Source of the DNA: Leifsonia sp. 1010
Lineage (GTDB): Bacteria; Actinomycetota; Actinomycetes; Actinomycetales; Microbacteriaceae
Direction of reading: 5' to 3'
NCBI RefSeq assembly: GCF_031455295.1
Contig: NZ_JAVDSL010000004.1
Span: 1 to 64,000, forward strand
DNA length: 64,000 nt
The notes beneath the pieces are model-generated. The model saw nothing but the letters and a program-made list of their open reading frames with translations, searched no databases and was not told where the DNA came from. The stretch's first letter is position 1. Every line of letters begins with the position of its first letter. The position numbers and the translations under genes were made by a program. Shown one piece after another: positions 16,033 through 25,113 of this stretch.

Positions 16033-16521
16033 ATGACCGTGATGGACATCCCCTTCCAGACCATCGACGGCGAGCAGACCTCCCTCTCGGCATTCGCCGG
16101 AAAGGTCATCCTCGTCGTCAACGTCGCCTCCCGCTGCGGGCTCGCTCCGCAGTACGAGAAGCTCGAGAAGCTGCAGGAGACCTACGGCGACCGCGGGTTC
16201 ACCGTCGTCGGGTTCCCCAGCAACCAGTTCCTGCAGGAGTTGAGCTCCACAGACGCCATCAAGGAGTACTGCTCCACCACCTGGGGCGTCACGTTCCCGA
16301 TGATGGAGAAGGTGCGCCTGAACGGACGCAACGCGCACCCGCTCTACCAGGAGCTGACGAAGTCGCCGGACGTCGACGGCAAAGCCGGTCGGGTGAAGTG
16401 GAACTTCGAGAAGTTCGTGATCACGCCCGACGGCGCCGTGCACCGCTTCCGCCCGCAGACCGAGCCGGACGACCCCGCCATCCTCGGGCTGATCGAGGAG
16501 TCGCTGCCGGCCGCAGCCTGA
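16033..16521 (+). CDS. Glutathione peroxidase-family thiol peroxidase (likely thioredoxin-dependent)
   Basis: The 162-residue protein has the Gpx fold: peroxidatic C35 in ASRCGLAP, the FPSNQF motif, WNFEKF near the C-terminus and a resolving-type C80 in EYCSTTWGVTFP. The second cysteine of the common FPCNQF motif is Ser63 here. As the catalytic residue is Cys (codon TGC), not Sec, and a second cysteine is at the yeast Gpx3 C82 position, thioredoxin is the more likely reductant in an organism without obvious glutathione. TACGCT (16021-16026) ends 6 nt before the ATG, with no ribosome-binding site. Confidence 0.9.
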   Translation: MTVMDIPFQTIDGEQTSLSAFAGKVILVVNVASRCGLAPQYEKLEKLQETYGDRGFTVVGFPSNQFLQELSSTDAIKEYCSTTWGVTFPMMEKVRLNGRNAHPLYQELTKSPDVDGKAGRVKWNFEKFVITPDGAVHRFRPQTEPDDPAILGLIEESLPAAA

Positions 16522-16534
16522 CCGGCGGTCAGGC

Positions 16535-16825
16535 TCACGCCCGACGGAACCAGCGGCCTCCGACGCGTTCGGTGAGCCGCCACGGACCGGTCCGCGCGAC
16601 CGAGCGGAGGCCGGCGACGGTGTGCTCGGCGACCCGGAGGGCGGACTGCGCGGAGTCCTCGGTGAACCGGACGGTGATGCGCGCCTCGCCGGCCACGACA
16701 TCCACACTCGACGCCTCGACGACGGCGAGTTCGCGGGCGGCGTCTGCGGCCGCCGGTTCCACGGAGCGTGGGTCCACTCCCGGACGAAGACGGCCGACGG
16801 CGATGATCACGCGGAAGGAGGGCAC
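16535..16825 (-). CDS. Conserved hypothetical protein, 96 residues
   Basis: A small soluble alpha/beta protein with strands RVIIAVGRL and ITVRFTEDSA, and a C-terminal cationic end GGRWFRRA. I do not recognise a characterised family. Coding potential is supported by its position, exactly filling the gap between the convergent peroxidase gene and the divergent DksA-like gene, and by third-position GC consistent with neighbours. No catalytic motif is visible. Confidence 0.6.
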   Translation of the reverse strand: MPSFRVIIAVGRLRPGVDPRSVEPAAADAARELAVVEASSVDVVAGEARITVRFTEDSAQSALRVAEHTVAGLRSVARTGPWRLTERVGGRWFRRA

Positions 16826-16922
16826 CCGCTGAGCCTACGCGCGTCGCAGAGGCGGAATCGGTCGAGCGGGCGTACCCTGACTCGATCAGAAGCACGGTCG
16901 GGGGATCGGAAGGGGTGCGCTG

Positions 16923-17369
16923 GTGCAGGATGCGCAGATGGATGAACGGGCACGGGCCGACGAGCCGGTGACCGCCGAATTACGGCTGGTGACCGACGAG
17001 GACGTCCTCACGGCCGAGGAGCGGAACGAGCTGGGCGCACTGCTGCGCGAGCGGCGTCGCGGCGACCTCGCCGAGTCGCAGCGCATGGCGGAGTCGCTGG
17101 GTGTGCTGCTCGCGTCCCGGTCGGAGTCGACCGCCGACGACGAGCACGATCCGGAGGGCCCGACGCTGTCGTCGGAGTGGAGCCGGTTGCAGGCGCTGCG
17201 GTCGGATGCCGCACACGACATCGTCGCGGTGGATGCGGCGCTCGAGCGGCTGCGGATGGGCACCTACGGCGTGTGCGCACGCTGCGGACAGCCGATCGGC
17301 GTCGACCGCCTTCGGGCGCGACCGACCGCCGAGCTGTGCATCCGATGCGCGGTGGCCGTCGAGAGCTGA
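16923..17369 (+). CDS. TraR/DksA-type C4 zinc-finger protein
   Basis: A 148-residue protein with an N-terminal coiled-coil-prone region and a C-terminal C4 zinc finger (CARC near residue 118, CIRC near residue 139), preceded by the DksA-like segment LERLRMGTYGVCARC. Such proteins insert a coiled coil into the RNA polymerase secondary channel or act as general zinc-binding modulators; actinobacterial members are mostly uncharacterised. The GTG start gives MQDAQMDERARADE; an ATG three codons in would also be possible. It is convergent with the large LuxR regulator. Confidence 0.8.
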   Translation: MQDAQMDERARADEPVTAELRLVTDEDVLTAEERNELGALLRERRRGDLAESQRMAESLGVLLASRSESTADDEHDPEGPTLSSEWSRLQALRSDAAHDIVAVDAALERLRMGTYGVCARCGQPIGVDRLRARPTAELCIRCAVAVES

Positions 17370-17391
17370 TCGGCCGCCGGTTGCGAACGCG

Positions 17392-20343
17392 TCAGGGCAA
17401 CGGCTTCGAGGCCAGATAGACCGCCTCCGTGCGACTGGATGCTCCGGTCTTGCGCAGGATGCTCGACACGTGCACGCTCGCGGTCTTTGCACTGATGTAG
17501 AGGCGTTCGCCGATCTGCTTGTTGCTGAGCCCCTGCTCGATGAGGGCGAGTACCTGTTCCTCGCGCTCGGTCAGCGGCTGGCCGTGCGCGGTCGCGACGG
17601 CGGCGGGGCGACCGACGGGGTGCTCGGCGAGAGCGTCTGCCACCTGGATGAGCAGCGGGATGCCGTGGCCGGCAGCTGCCCGGCGACCCTCGGCCACGAG
17701 GGCGTCAGCGCGCGAGCGCTCCCCCGCCGCGAGGGCGACACGTGCGCCGCGCAGCAGCGCATACGGCCGCAGGTGGACGGGCGCCACCGCGTCTTCCGCG
17801 GCGACGATCGCGCGTTCCCAGGCGGACAGGGCGTCGGCGTACCGCCCGGCACGGTCCGTGGTGTCGGAAACGGCGGCACGCGCAGTCGCGAGTTCGGCCT
17901 CGACCAGCGGAGCCCACGCCGTCGCGGTCGGCCAGGAACGCAGGCGGTCCAGGGTCGCCTCGAGGCGCGCGGCCTCGGCCAGCACACCCAGCGCGCCGTC
18001 GTCGTCGCCTGCGCCACCGCCGCTCGAGCCAGGGATGCCGTCGCCGCGGACAGCGAGTTCGGCGAGCGCCCGGGACGCCGACGCCAGCACCGGCAGGTCG
18101 TATCCCGGGAGGGAGCGGAACGGCAGGGACCCGATCCCCCGCGTCTCGGCCCATGCGCGGTCGTAGTCGCCGAGCGCGATCGCCACCTCGGCGGAGACGC
18201 GTGCCAGGGACAGCCGCGTCTGCTGCTCCAGCTCGGCGAGCGCGCGGAGGGGCGACCGCAACCGCCGCAGCAGCGCCTCCGCCCGCTGCGGCTCGCCGTG
18301 CCACACCCAGAGCCGTGCGCGCTGCAGTTGGGCCGTCACGCCCGTGCGGTCGTCGAACCCGAGCGCGATGCGCAGCATCTCCTCCGCCCGCTCGTACTGC
18401 CCCAGCGCGACCAGTGGCTCGACCGTGTTCGCCGCGAGCCAGACTCCCGAGGTGCGCTCGACCCCGCGCTCGCGCGCCTGCGCGACACCGGACTCGGCCA
18501 ATCGGACCGCCTCGGCGTACTTGCCGACCGAGTTCAGGGCGTCCGACGCGTTGACGGCGTAACGCAGGGTGGCCCCCGCATCGCCCACCGCGAGGCGCCC
18601 GGCGATCTCGAACTCGGCGAACCCCTCCTCAATGCGTCCGCACTCGATGAGCGACGCCGCGAGGATGTTGTGGGCGACGGACCGCATCGCGGGCGCCGCC
18701 GCCTCGGCCTCCGCGATCGCGGCGCGTGCCGTCTCGATCGCGATGTCGAAGAGTCCGGCGAGCATCCGCTGCGCCGCGAGCTCCGTCAGCAGATGCGGGC
18801 GCAGCGGGTCGCCCGGGGACACCGCCTCCGGCGGGACCAGCGCGAGTGCCTCCTCCAGCAGTTCGGCGCTCCCCGGACGGTTGAGGTTCGCGAGGTACTG
18901 GCCCTTGTCGCGCAGCAGCCGCGCCCGACGGGATGGAGCCAGGTCGTCGGCCTCGGCCAGCGCGGATTCCACCAGCGCCAGCGCCCGCTCGTTGTTGCCG
19001 GCGTTGCGGAGCGCGGATGCCGTACGGGCGATCACTGACGCACGGTCGCGCCCGCTCAGGGTCTCGGCGTCAGGGATGCGGTCCCAGAGTTCGAGCACAC
19101 GGTCGCCCATGGCCGCGGTGGTGGCGTACGCGTAGGAGCGCTTGGCCTCCTCCATGGCCTCCAGGGAGGCGAGGAATGCCCGCCGCACATCGTGCGCCGC
19201 AAGCCAGTGCGACGAGAGCTGCACCGCCGATCGCTGCGGGCTCTGCTCGAGCGCCTCGGCGTACCGGGCGTGGAAACGCGTGCGCTCCCCCGGCAGGAGA
19301 TCGGCGTGGATGGCCTCGCGGACGAGGGCATGACGGAATGCGTACTCGGTGGAGTCGGCGGAGAGCAGGTTGGCGACGACGGCCTCGCGGGCTCCCGCAT
19401 CCAACTCGTCCGGTGTGCCCTCGAACACGGCCGCGAGCAGGTCATGCGTGACGCAGACGCCGCCCGCCGCCAGCACGCGCAGCAGCCGCTGCGCCGGATC
19501 GCTCAGCCGCTCGAACCGGGCGAGCACCAGCTCGCGCAGCGTCTCGGGGAGGTCGTCGCCGGACTGCAGGCCGTCGATGCACACAAGCTCCTCGACGAAG
19601 AACGGCACGCCCTCGCTCAGCTCGGTGACGCGCGCGAGGGAGGGATCGTCGGGCACGCGCCCGAGCAGCTCCGCCACCAGTTCGGCGACCTGCTCCGGGC
19701 CGAGGCGCGAGAGTTCCCAGCGCGTCACGCGTCGGGTGCGCTCGAGCTCCGGCAGCCACGACCGGAGCACATGGCCACGCGGCACCTCGTCGCTGCGGTA
19801 GGTGAGGACCACCAGGAGTCGCCCTCCCTCGGCCATCCGCACGATGAAACGGAGCAGCTCGAGCGTCGACCGGTCGGCCCACTGCACGTCTTCGATCGCC
19901 AGGATGACGGGCCGATCGCCGGAGATCTTCTCCAGCAGCACCGTCACGAGCTCGTAGAGCCGCTCGGCGCCGGTGCGCGGAGGCACCGCCGACTCGTCGG
20001 CGAGTTCGGGCAGCAGCGCGGACAGCACTCCGGCCCCCGAACCGGTCGCGTCGAGCACACGCTCGAGCCCGACCGTCTGGATGAGACGGCGCAGCACCGC
20101 GGCGAACGGCGCGTACGGTGCAGCGTCGTCGCCCAGATCGACGCAACGACCGAGCAGCACGGTGGCCGTCGACTCGTGGGCCGACAGGAACTCCTCCAGC
20201 AGCCGGGTCTTGCCGATGCCCGCCTCGCCGCCGATCACGACGGCCTGCGGTTCCCCCTGCTGAGCGTCGCGGAGCGCGTCGCGCAGCGCCACCAGATCGG
20301 ACTCCCGTCCGATCAATGTGGGGCTCGACGCCGGTGCTCGCAT
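17392..20343 (-). CDS. LuxR-family ATPase regulator (MalT/LAL-like)
   Basis: A 983-residue large ATP-binding LuxR-type regulator: AAA+ domain with Walker A GGEAGIGKTRL near residue 37 and Walker B VILAIEDVQWADRS, a helical TPR-like sensor region through the middle, and a C-terminal LuxR HTH (LTEREEQVLALIEQGLSNKQIGERL to RKTGASSRTEA). LAL proteins usually activate adjacent genes in response to a bound inducer; here no obvious catabolic cluster is adjacent, so the inducer is unknown. The ATG at 20343 was chosen over one 13 codons upstream because a CACGAT hexamer ends 6 nt before it, as in leaderless neighbours. Confidence 0.88.
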   Translation of the reverse strand: MRAPASSPTLIGRESDLVALRDALRDAQQGEPQAVVIGGEAGIGKTRLLEEFLSAHESTATVLLGRCVDLGDDAAPYAPFAAVLRRLIQTVGLERVLDATGSGAGVLSALLPELADESAVPPRTGAERLYELVTVLLEKISGDRPVILAIEDVQWADRSTLELLRFIVRMAEGGRLLVVLTYRSDEVPRGHVLRSWLPELERTRRVTRWELSRLGPEQVAELVAELLGRVPDDPSLARVTELSEGVPFFVEELVCIDGLQSGDDLPETLRELVLARFERLSDPAQRLLRVLAAGGVCVTHDLLAAVFEGTPDELDAGAREAVVANLLSADSTEYAFRHALVREAIHADLLPGERTRFHARYAEALEQSPQRSAVQLSSHWLAAHDVRRAFLASLEAMEEAKRSYAYATTAAMGDRVLELWDRIPDAETLSGRDRASVIARTASALRNAGNNERALALVESALAEADDLAPSRRARLLRDKGQYLANLNRPGSAELLEEALALVPPEAVSPGDPLRPHLLTELAAQRMLAGLFDIAIETARAAIAEAEAAAPAMRSVAHNILAASLIECGRIEEGFAEFEIAGRLAVGDAGATLRYAVNASDALNSVGKYAEAVRLAESGVAQARERGVERTSGVWLAANTVEPLVALGQYERAEEMLRIALGFDDRTGVTAQLQRARLWVWHGEPQRAEALLRRLRSPLRALAELEQQTRLSLARVSAEVAIALGDYDRAWAETRGIGSLPFRSLPGYDLPVLASASRALAELAVRGDGIPGSSGGGAGDDDGALGVLAEAARLEATLDRLRSWPTATAWAPLVEAELATARAAVSDTTDRAGRYADALSAWERAIVAAEDAVAPVHLRPYALLRGARVALAAGERSRADALVAEGRRAAAGHGIPLLIQVADALAEHPVGRPAAVATAHGQPLTEREEQVLALIEQGLSNKQIGERLYISAKTASVHVSSILRKTGASSRTEAVYLASKPLP

Positions 20344-20428
20344 GACATCATCGTGCCACCGACCACCGACATCCGTGGCCACCGCGAACGCGGGTCTGCG
20401 GAGGGCAGACAGCCGCCCGGCGCCGCCC

Positions 20429-20683
20429 TCAGCGGGCGACGTCGGCCAGCTCCCTGCGCTCGTCGTTCAGACTCTCCGCGGCGGGTGCCGGCACCGGCAC
20501 GACCGCGTCCAGCGTGCCGGCACCGCCGGCGACATCCGTCGACCGCGCACCCCTGCGCCCCCGGCGCTCGGCCCGCAGCCAGCGGCCCCGCTCGTCGACG
20601 CGGCGCGCCTGCTCGCGCTGCCGCTCTTCGCGCACCGCCTCGCCGGCCCGTACCCGGAAGTCCACGAACTCTTCGATCATCAT
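20429..20683 (-). CDS. Small charged hypothetical protein, 84 residues
   Basis: The N-terminal half is Glu/Arg-rich and probably helical (EAVREERQREQARRVDERG); the tail is Ala/Pro-rich. A GAGGGG ribosome-binding site lies upstream of tandem ATG codons. It is read in the same direction as the LuxR-type regulator, 85 nt upstream of it. No domain is recognised, and it could still be a spurious frame in high-GC DNA, so confidence is limited. Confidence 0.45.
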   Translation of the reverse strand: MMIEEFVDFRVRAGEAVREERQREQARRVDERGRWLRAERRGRRGARSTDVAGGAGTLDAVVPVPAPAAESLNDERRELADVAR

Positions 20684-20823
20684 GATCCGATCCCCTCTTC
20701 TTCGTGAGTCTCAGACTTCTCGCTAAGGCACCCCGCAGACATCGGGAAGATGCCCTATTCCTGCCTCCGACGACGCCCGGCGGCCGCTTAAGGGGCTTCA
20801 CTCCGCCGACCACTCGGGGCAGC

Positions 20824-21426
20824 ATGGCGGACATGGCGACCATCAACGAGCTCCAGCCCCCGTACAAAGTCGGCTACTTCGTGGGCAGCCTGTCCACGAG
20901 CTCCGTCAACCGCACGCTCTCCCGCGCCCTGCTCCGGCTGGCTCCGTCCGACCTCGTGTTCACCGAGATCCCCATCGGCGAGCTGCCCCTCTACAACCGC
21001 GACTTCGACGGCGACTTCCCGCCGGTCGCCCGCGAGTTCAAGGCGCTCATCGCCGAGCAGGATGCGCTCCTCTTCATCACGCCGGAGTACAACCGGTCCA
21101 TCCCGGGCGCGCTGAAGAACGCGATCGACTGGGCCAGCCGCCCCTACGGCGAGAACGTCATCGCGCGCAAGGCGACCGCCGTCATCGGGGCGTCGCCCGG
21201 GCAGATCGGGACGGCCGTCGCACAGCAGCAGCTGCGCAGCGTCCTCAGCTTCCTCCAGGCGCCGCAGATGAACGCACCGGAGGCCTACATCTGGATGCGC
21301 CCTGGCCTCATCGAGGAGGACGGCACCGTCACCGATCCGGGGACGGAGGAGTTCCTCCGCGGCTTCATGAACGCGTTCTTCGAGTACATCGAGCGCGTGC
21401 TGACGGTGGTGCCGAGCGCATCGTGA
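20824..21426 (+). CDS. NAD(P)H-dependent FMN reductase (chromate-reductase-like)
   Basis: The 200-residue flavodoxin-like protein has the family phosphate-binding motif GSLSTSSVNR near residue 19, the conserved TPEYNRSIPGALKNAIDW block that contacts FMN, and GASPGQIGTA. Members reduce FMN, quinones or chromate with NAD(P)H in the cytoplasm. The start ATG may be this one or the ATG three codons later. The gene overlaps the following small ORF by a GTGA junction, so the two are co-translated. Confidence 0.88.
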   Translation: MADMATINELQPPYKVGYFVGSLSTSSVNRTLSRALLRLAPSDLVFTEIPIGELPLYNRDFDGDFPPVAREFKALIAEQDALLFITPEYNRSIPGALKNAIDWASRPYGENVIARKATAVIGASPGQIGTAVAQQQLRSVLSFLQAPQMNAPEAYIWMRPGLIEEDGTVTDPGTEEFLRGFMNAFFEYIERVLTVVPSAS

Positions 21427-21845
21427 GACTGCAGGACGAGGGCGGCGACCGCAGCGTCGAGTTGCGGCCGGCCGCCTACGACTCGGCGAGCGACCGCGTG
21501 GTCGTCGACGCGGTCGTGGAGGACGGCGCCCGGCGCTGGACGCTGACCGACGCCTGCCTGACCGACGACGAGGCGCGGGATCTGGCGGCGTGGCTCGCCG
21601 GCATCGCCGACGACACCACGGCCGCCGCCGACGAGTGGACGTCGCTCACGTTCGCCTCCACCGTCATCTCGCTCAGCGGCCACCGCATCCCGGGCGGGAC
21701 GGTCGAACTGCGGATGGCGGTGCTGCGCATGGCGGCGGCCGGCGGCGGCACCGCGGATGTCGTGGTCGGTCTGCGTGCTCAGCAGGCGGCGGTCAGCGCC
21801 GCCGCCCGCGACCTCCTCTTCGAACTCGACGGCCTGCGGCGTTAA
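21423..21845 (+). CDS. Hypothetical protein, 140 residues (WapI/immunity-like fold possible)
   Basis: Overlaps the FMN reductase stop by 4 nt (GTGA). The sequence has alternating strands, RVVVDAVVED and RRWTLTDACLT, then LTFASTVISLSGHRIPGGTVELRMAVLRM, and a helical C-terminus. The overall layout resembles the small beta-sandwich WapI-type proteins often found singly in Microbacteriaceae, but I cannot confirm membership. No catalytic residues stand out. Confidence 0.65.
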   Translation: MRLQDEGGDRSVELRPAAYDSASDRVVVDAVVEDGARRWTLTDACLTDDEARDLAAWLAGIADDTTAAADEWTSLTFASTVISLSGHRIPGGTVELRMAVLRMAAAGGGTADVVVGLRAQQAAVSAAARDLLFELDGLRR

Positions 21846-21870
21846 GCCCGGCGGGACGCCGTGGCCCGGT

Positions 21871-22902
21871 TCACCGGCCGCCCTCGCGCTTGCGGTGACG
21901 CTGCTGGATCGCCTGCTCACCGTACGGGTAGATGTCGGTGCGCGGGGTGCTCGCCTCGTCGAGGCGCGCCCGCTGCTGGTCGGTCAGTTCCAGGTCGGCC
22001 GCGCCGAGGTTGTCCTCCAGCTGCTCGACGGTCCGCGCCCCGAGGATGACGGATGTGACCGCCGGGCGGTCGCTCAGCCAGGCCAGCGACACCTGCGAGG
22101 CGGATGCTCCGGTCTCGCGCGCGACCGCATCCACCGCATCGATGATCTCCCACGTGCGCGGGTCGGCGTTGCGGGCCTCCCACGCCTCCATGCCGCGGGT
22201 CGGGTTCTCGCCGAGCCGCGTCGCGCCCGTCGGCGGCTCGTCCCGACGGTACTTGCCGCTCAGCCAGCCGCCCGCGAGCGGCGACCACGGCAGGAGGCCG
22301 ATGTTCGCATCCAGAGCAGCCGGCACCACCTCGTGCTCGATTCCGCGCACGATCAGGCTGTACTGCGGCTGCAGGGTGACCGGCGCGGCCCACCCGTTCG
22401 CGCGGGCGACCTGCGCCGCCTTCGTCAGCTGCCAGCCCAGGTAGTTCGAGAAGCCGTAGTACGAGATCTTGCCCGCGGTGACGGCGTCGTCGAGGAACCG
22501 CAGGGTCTCCTCGATCGGCGTGAGGGCATCCCACGCGTGCATCTGGTACAGGTCGATGTGGTCGACGCCGAGCCGCCGCAGGGAGGCATCGAGCGCGATG
22601 CGGAGGTGGGTGCGCGAGAGGCCGAGGTCGTTGGGGCCGCCGCCCATCGGGAACCGGCCCTTCGTCGCGATCACCACCCCGTCGCGACGGCCCGGATTGC
22701 GGGCCAGCCACCGGCCGATGATCGACTCCGAGGCGCCGGTCGTGTACACGTCCGCCGTGTCGACGAAGTTGCCGCCCGCGTCGAGGTAGCGCTCCAGGAT
22801 GGCGTGCGAGGTCCGCTCGTCCGCCTCCGCTCCGAAGGTCATCGTGCCGAGGGCGAACTCCGACACGATCGTTCCGCTGTTTCCGAGGTTGCGTAGATCC
22901 AT
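21871..22902 (-). CDS. Aldo/keto reductase
   Basis: The 343-residue TIM-barrel oxidoreductase has the AKR tetrad: Asp in FVDTADVYTTG (with Tyr 4 residues on), Lys in ATKGRFP and His in LYQMHAWD. NADPH-binding C-terminal elements are SVILGARTVEQLEDNL. It is of the AKR11/12-like class acting on small aldehydes or sugars; substrate unknown. The gene is divergent from the phosphodiesterase gene with a short spacer. Confidence 0.9.
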   Translation of the reverse strand: MDLRNLGNSGTIVSEFALGTMTFGAEADERTSHAILERYLDAGGNFVDTADVYTTGASESIIGRWLARNPGRRDGVVIATKGRFPMGGGPNDLGLSRTHLRIALDASLRRLGVDHIDLYQMHAWDALTPIEETLRFLDDAVTAGKISYYGFSNYLGWQLTKAAQVARANGWAAPVTLQPQYSLIVRGIEHEVVPAALDANIGLLPWSPLAGGWLSGKYRRDEPPTGATRLGENPTRGMEAWEARNADPRTWEIIDAVDAVARETGASASQVSLAWLSDRPAVTSVILGARTVEQLEDNLGAADLELTDQQRARLDEASTPRTDIYPYGEQAIQQRHRKREGGR

Positions 22903-22949
22903 AGCGCGAAACTAGCCCCGTCCCGGCGGTTTGCGTACTGTGTGCCATC

Positions 22950-23450
22950 GTGAAGCTGCTCCTGATCTCCGACACGCACGTCCCGAAACGCGCTCGCGCC
23001 CTGCCCGCCCAGGTGCTGGCGGCGGTGGATGCGGCCGATGTCGTCATCCATGCCGGGGACTGGGTGGATGCGGCGACGCTCGACCTGCTGGAGCAGCGCG
23101 CACGGCGGCTCGTCGGCGTCTGGGGCAACAACGACGGACCGGAGCTGCGGCGGCGTCTGCCGGAGGTCGCGAATGTGGAGCTGGGTGGCCTGCGATTCGC
23201 GGTCGTGCACGAGACCGGGCCGGCGACCGGACGCGAAGTGCGGGCCGAACGCGATCACCCGGACGCGGATGTGCTGGTGTTCGGGCACTCGCACATCCCG
23301 TGGGACACGGTGTCGCCGCGCGGGCTCCGGCTCCTCAACCCCGGCTCGCCGACGGACCGGCGACGTCAGCCGGTCTGCACCTACCTGACGCTGGACGTCG
23401 CGGACGGGCGAATCGCCGACGTCACACTGGTGCCGGTCGACCGCGGCTGA
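22950..23450 (+). CDS. YfcE/MJ0936-type metallophosphoesterase
   Basis: The 166-residue calcineurin-like phosphodiesterase has all five metal motifs in order: DTH (residues 8-10), HAGDWVD, GNND, VHE and GHSHIPWD. Small members of this family hydrolyse phosphodiesters in vitro; physiological substrate is not known. TACTGT (22936-22941) ends 8 nt before the GTG start and no Shine-Dalgarno is visible. A family B repeat lies right after its stop, between it and the convergent methyltransferase gene. Confidence 0.9.
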   Translation: MKLLLISDTHVPKRARALPAQVLAAVDAADVVIHAGDWVDAATLDLLEQRARRLVGVWGNNDGPELRRRLPEVANVELGGLRFAVVHETGPATGREVRAERDHPDADVLVFGHSHIPWDTVSPRGLRLLNPGSPTDRRRQPVCTYLTLDVADGRIADVTLVPVDRG

Positions 23451-23459
23451 CGTTGCGTG

Positions 23460-23506
23460 GGCCGCAACACGCCGTTACGCGTGCGCCATAACGGCGTGTT
23501 GCGACC
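23460..23506. repeat. Intergenic inverted repeat, family B copy 2
   Basis: Arms 23460-23477 and 23489-23506 (GGYCGCAACACGCCGTTA) are complementary apart from one position. The same arms form the perfect hairpin at 11413-11461. The element is between the convergent phosphodiesterase and methyltransferase genes. Confidence 0.85.
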
Positions 23507-23537
23507 CCGGGATGCGGGCGCGGGATACGGGCGAGCG

Positions 23538-25082
23538 TCACGTGCGCAGGAAACCGTCGACGAGCATCCCCCGCACCGCGGGCAGGAGGTCCGCGAGGAG
23601 CGCGTCACCGTCGACCTCCAGCAGCTGCGCCAGCGCCGCCGCGATCGCCGCGACGGACAGCTCGCCGTCGCACGCGCCCACCAGCGCGGCGAGTCCGGTG
23701 TCGGCCGACACCGTCCGCCCGAAACCGCCGCCCTGCCGGAGCAGGATCGCCGTCGGCGCGTCGGCTCCCGGCCACAGGTGCCGCTCCTCCGTCACGTCGC
23801 CCGCGAGGACCGGCCGCAGCCGGCCCAGCTCGTCGTCCGTCAGTGCGGCCTGCAGATCGTGCGCCGCCAGCGCCTCGCCGAGATGCACGCCCAACCCGGC
23901 CTCATTGGCACCGAGCGAGCCGTGCAGCCGCTCGAACCGGCGCAGCGTCGGCACGCCCGCCGACCGGCGGAGCAGCAGGTACCCGAAGCCGACCGAGCGC
24001 ACCTCGCGGGCCTCGAAGTCGTCGAGCCACGCGCCGAGCAGCCGCTCGAACTCCGGCGTGCCCGGGCGGGTGCCGCCGTCGCGGATCCACGTCTCCGAGT
24101 AACGGACCGCGTCCTCCACATCGCGCTCGATGACCCAGGCGTCGAGCTGGGCGGGGGACGCATCCACCCAGTCGCGCACACGCTGGAGACCATCGCCGGT
24201 GCCGCGGTACTCCCAGTTGCCGAGCAGCTGCGCGACGCCGCCGGGCTGGAGGTGCTCGCCGCATCCACTGACGAAGGACGCCACGAGGCCGTCGCCGACC
24301 ATGCCGCCGTCGCGGTACTCGTACGCGGGCACACCCTCCGCGCGCGGCGTGATGACGAACGGCGGATTGGACACGATGTGGTCGAAACGCTCGCCGGCGA
24401 CCGGCTCGAACATGCTCCCGAGCCGCAGCTCGACGCCGTCGATCTCGTTGAGTGCGAGGTTCAGCGCCGCCAGGCGGAGGGCGCGCGGCGAGATGTCGGT
24501 CGCGACGACCCGGCGGGCGTGGCGTGCGGCGTGCATCGCCTGGATGCCGCATCCCGTGCCGAGGTCGAGCGCGCTGTCGACGGGGGTCTGCAGCATCAGT
24601 CCGCTGAGGGTGAGTGAGGCGCCGCCGACGCCGAGCACGTGGTCTTCGGGCAGCGCGTGGCCGAGGGCGAGCTCGCCGAGGTCGGAGACGATCCACCACT
24701 CGGCGGGGCCCGCCGCGTCCACGAAGCCGTACGGCCGGAGGTCGACCGCCGACGCGACCGTGTCGCCGTCGACCGTGTCGCCGTCGACCGTGACGAGTTC
24801 GAGCGCGAGCGCACCGTCGATCCCGAGCGCGGGGAGGGCTGCCGCGACCTCGTCCCGCGGGGCCGGCCGGCCCAGCACGAACAGCCGGGCGAGCGTCGCC
24901 AGCGCCGAGGGACCGCGGCGTCGCAGCGCCCGCTCCGCCGGGACGCGCTGCCCGCGGTGCAGGGCCTCCGCCGCCTCCTCGCCCCAGAGGTCGGTCAACG
25001 CGTCGACCGTGAGGCCGGCGCGGATCAGGTCGGACCGGAGGTCGGGGATGCGTTCGGCGGCCGGGACGGCGGGTGCGCTCAT
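23538..25082 (-). CDS. DUF7059-type N-terminal + class I methyltransferase (NPPF)
   Basis: A 514-residue two-domain protein. The N-terminal ~150 residues (RSDLIRAGLTVDALTDLWG...) are the DUF7059-type partner domain often fused to such methyltransferases. The central Rossmann domain has motif I LDLGTGCGIQAMHAA and the catalytic NPPF motif (SNPPFV), as in PrmC/RsmC-type N- or Gln-methyltransferases acting on rRNA, release factors or similar. The start ATG is supported by TTCAAT ending 6 nt before it. Codons near residue 97 contain an in-frame 15-bp tandem duplication (TVDGD repeated). The substrate is unknown. Confidence 0.85.
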   Translation of the reverse strand: MSAPAVPAAERIPDLRSDLIRAGLTVDALTDLWGEEAAEALHRGQRVPAERALRRRGPSALATLARLFVLGRPAPRDEVAAALPALGIDGALALELVTVDGDTVDGDTVASAVDLRPYGFVDAAGPAEWWIVSDLGELALGHALPEDHVLGVGGASLTLSGLMLQTPVDSALDLGTGCGIQAMHAARHARRVVATDISPRALRLAALNLALNEIDGVELRLGSMFEPVAGERFDHIVSNPPFVITPRAEGVPAYEYRDGGMVGDGLVASFVSGCGEHLQPGGVAQLLGNWEYRGTGDGLQRVRDWVDASPAQLDAWVIERDVEDAVRYSETWIRDGGTRPGTPEFERLLGAWLDDFEAREVRSVGFGYLLLRRSAGVPTLRRFERLHGSLGANEAGLGVHLGEALAAHDLQAALTDDELGRLRPVLAGDVTEERHLWPGADAPTAILLRQGGGFGRTVSADTGLAALVGACDGELSVAAIAAALAQLLEVDGDALLADLLPAVRGMLVDGFLRT

Positions 25083-25113
25083 CCTTCCATTGAAGCAGGG
25101 GCAGAATGGGGCT
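25083..25113. promoter_or_regulatory. 31-bp divergent leaderless promoter region
   Basis: Only 31 bp separate the divergent starts of the methyltransferase and acylphosphatase. CAGAAT (25102-25107) ends 6 nt before the acylphosphatase GTG, and TTCAAT on the minus strand (25094-25089) ends 6 nt before the methyltransferase ATG. Any -35 region must lie inside the opposing gene. Confidence 0.55.

Noticed and set aside
16033-16521. Selenocysteine-containing glutathione peroxidase
   Set aside because: The catalytic codon is TGC (Cys35), not in-frame TGA.
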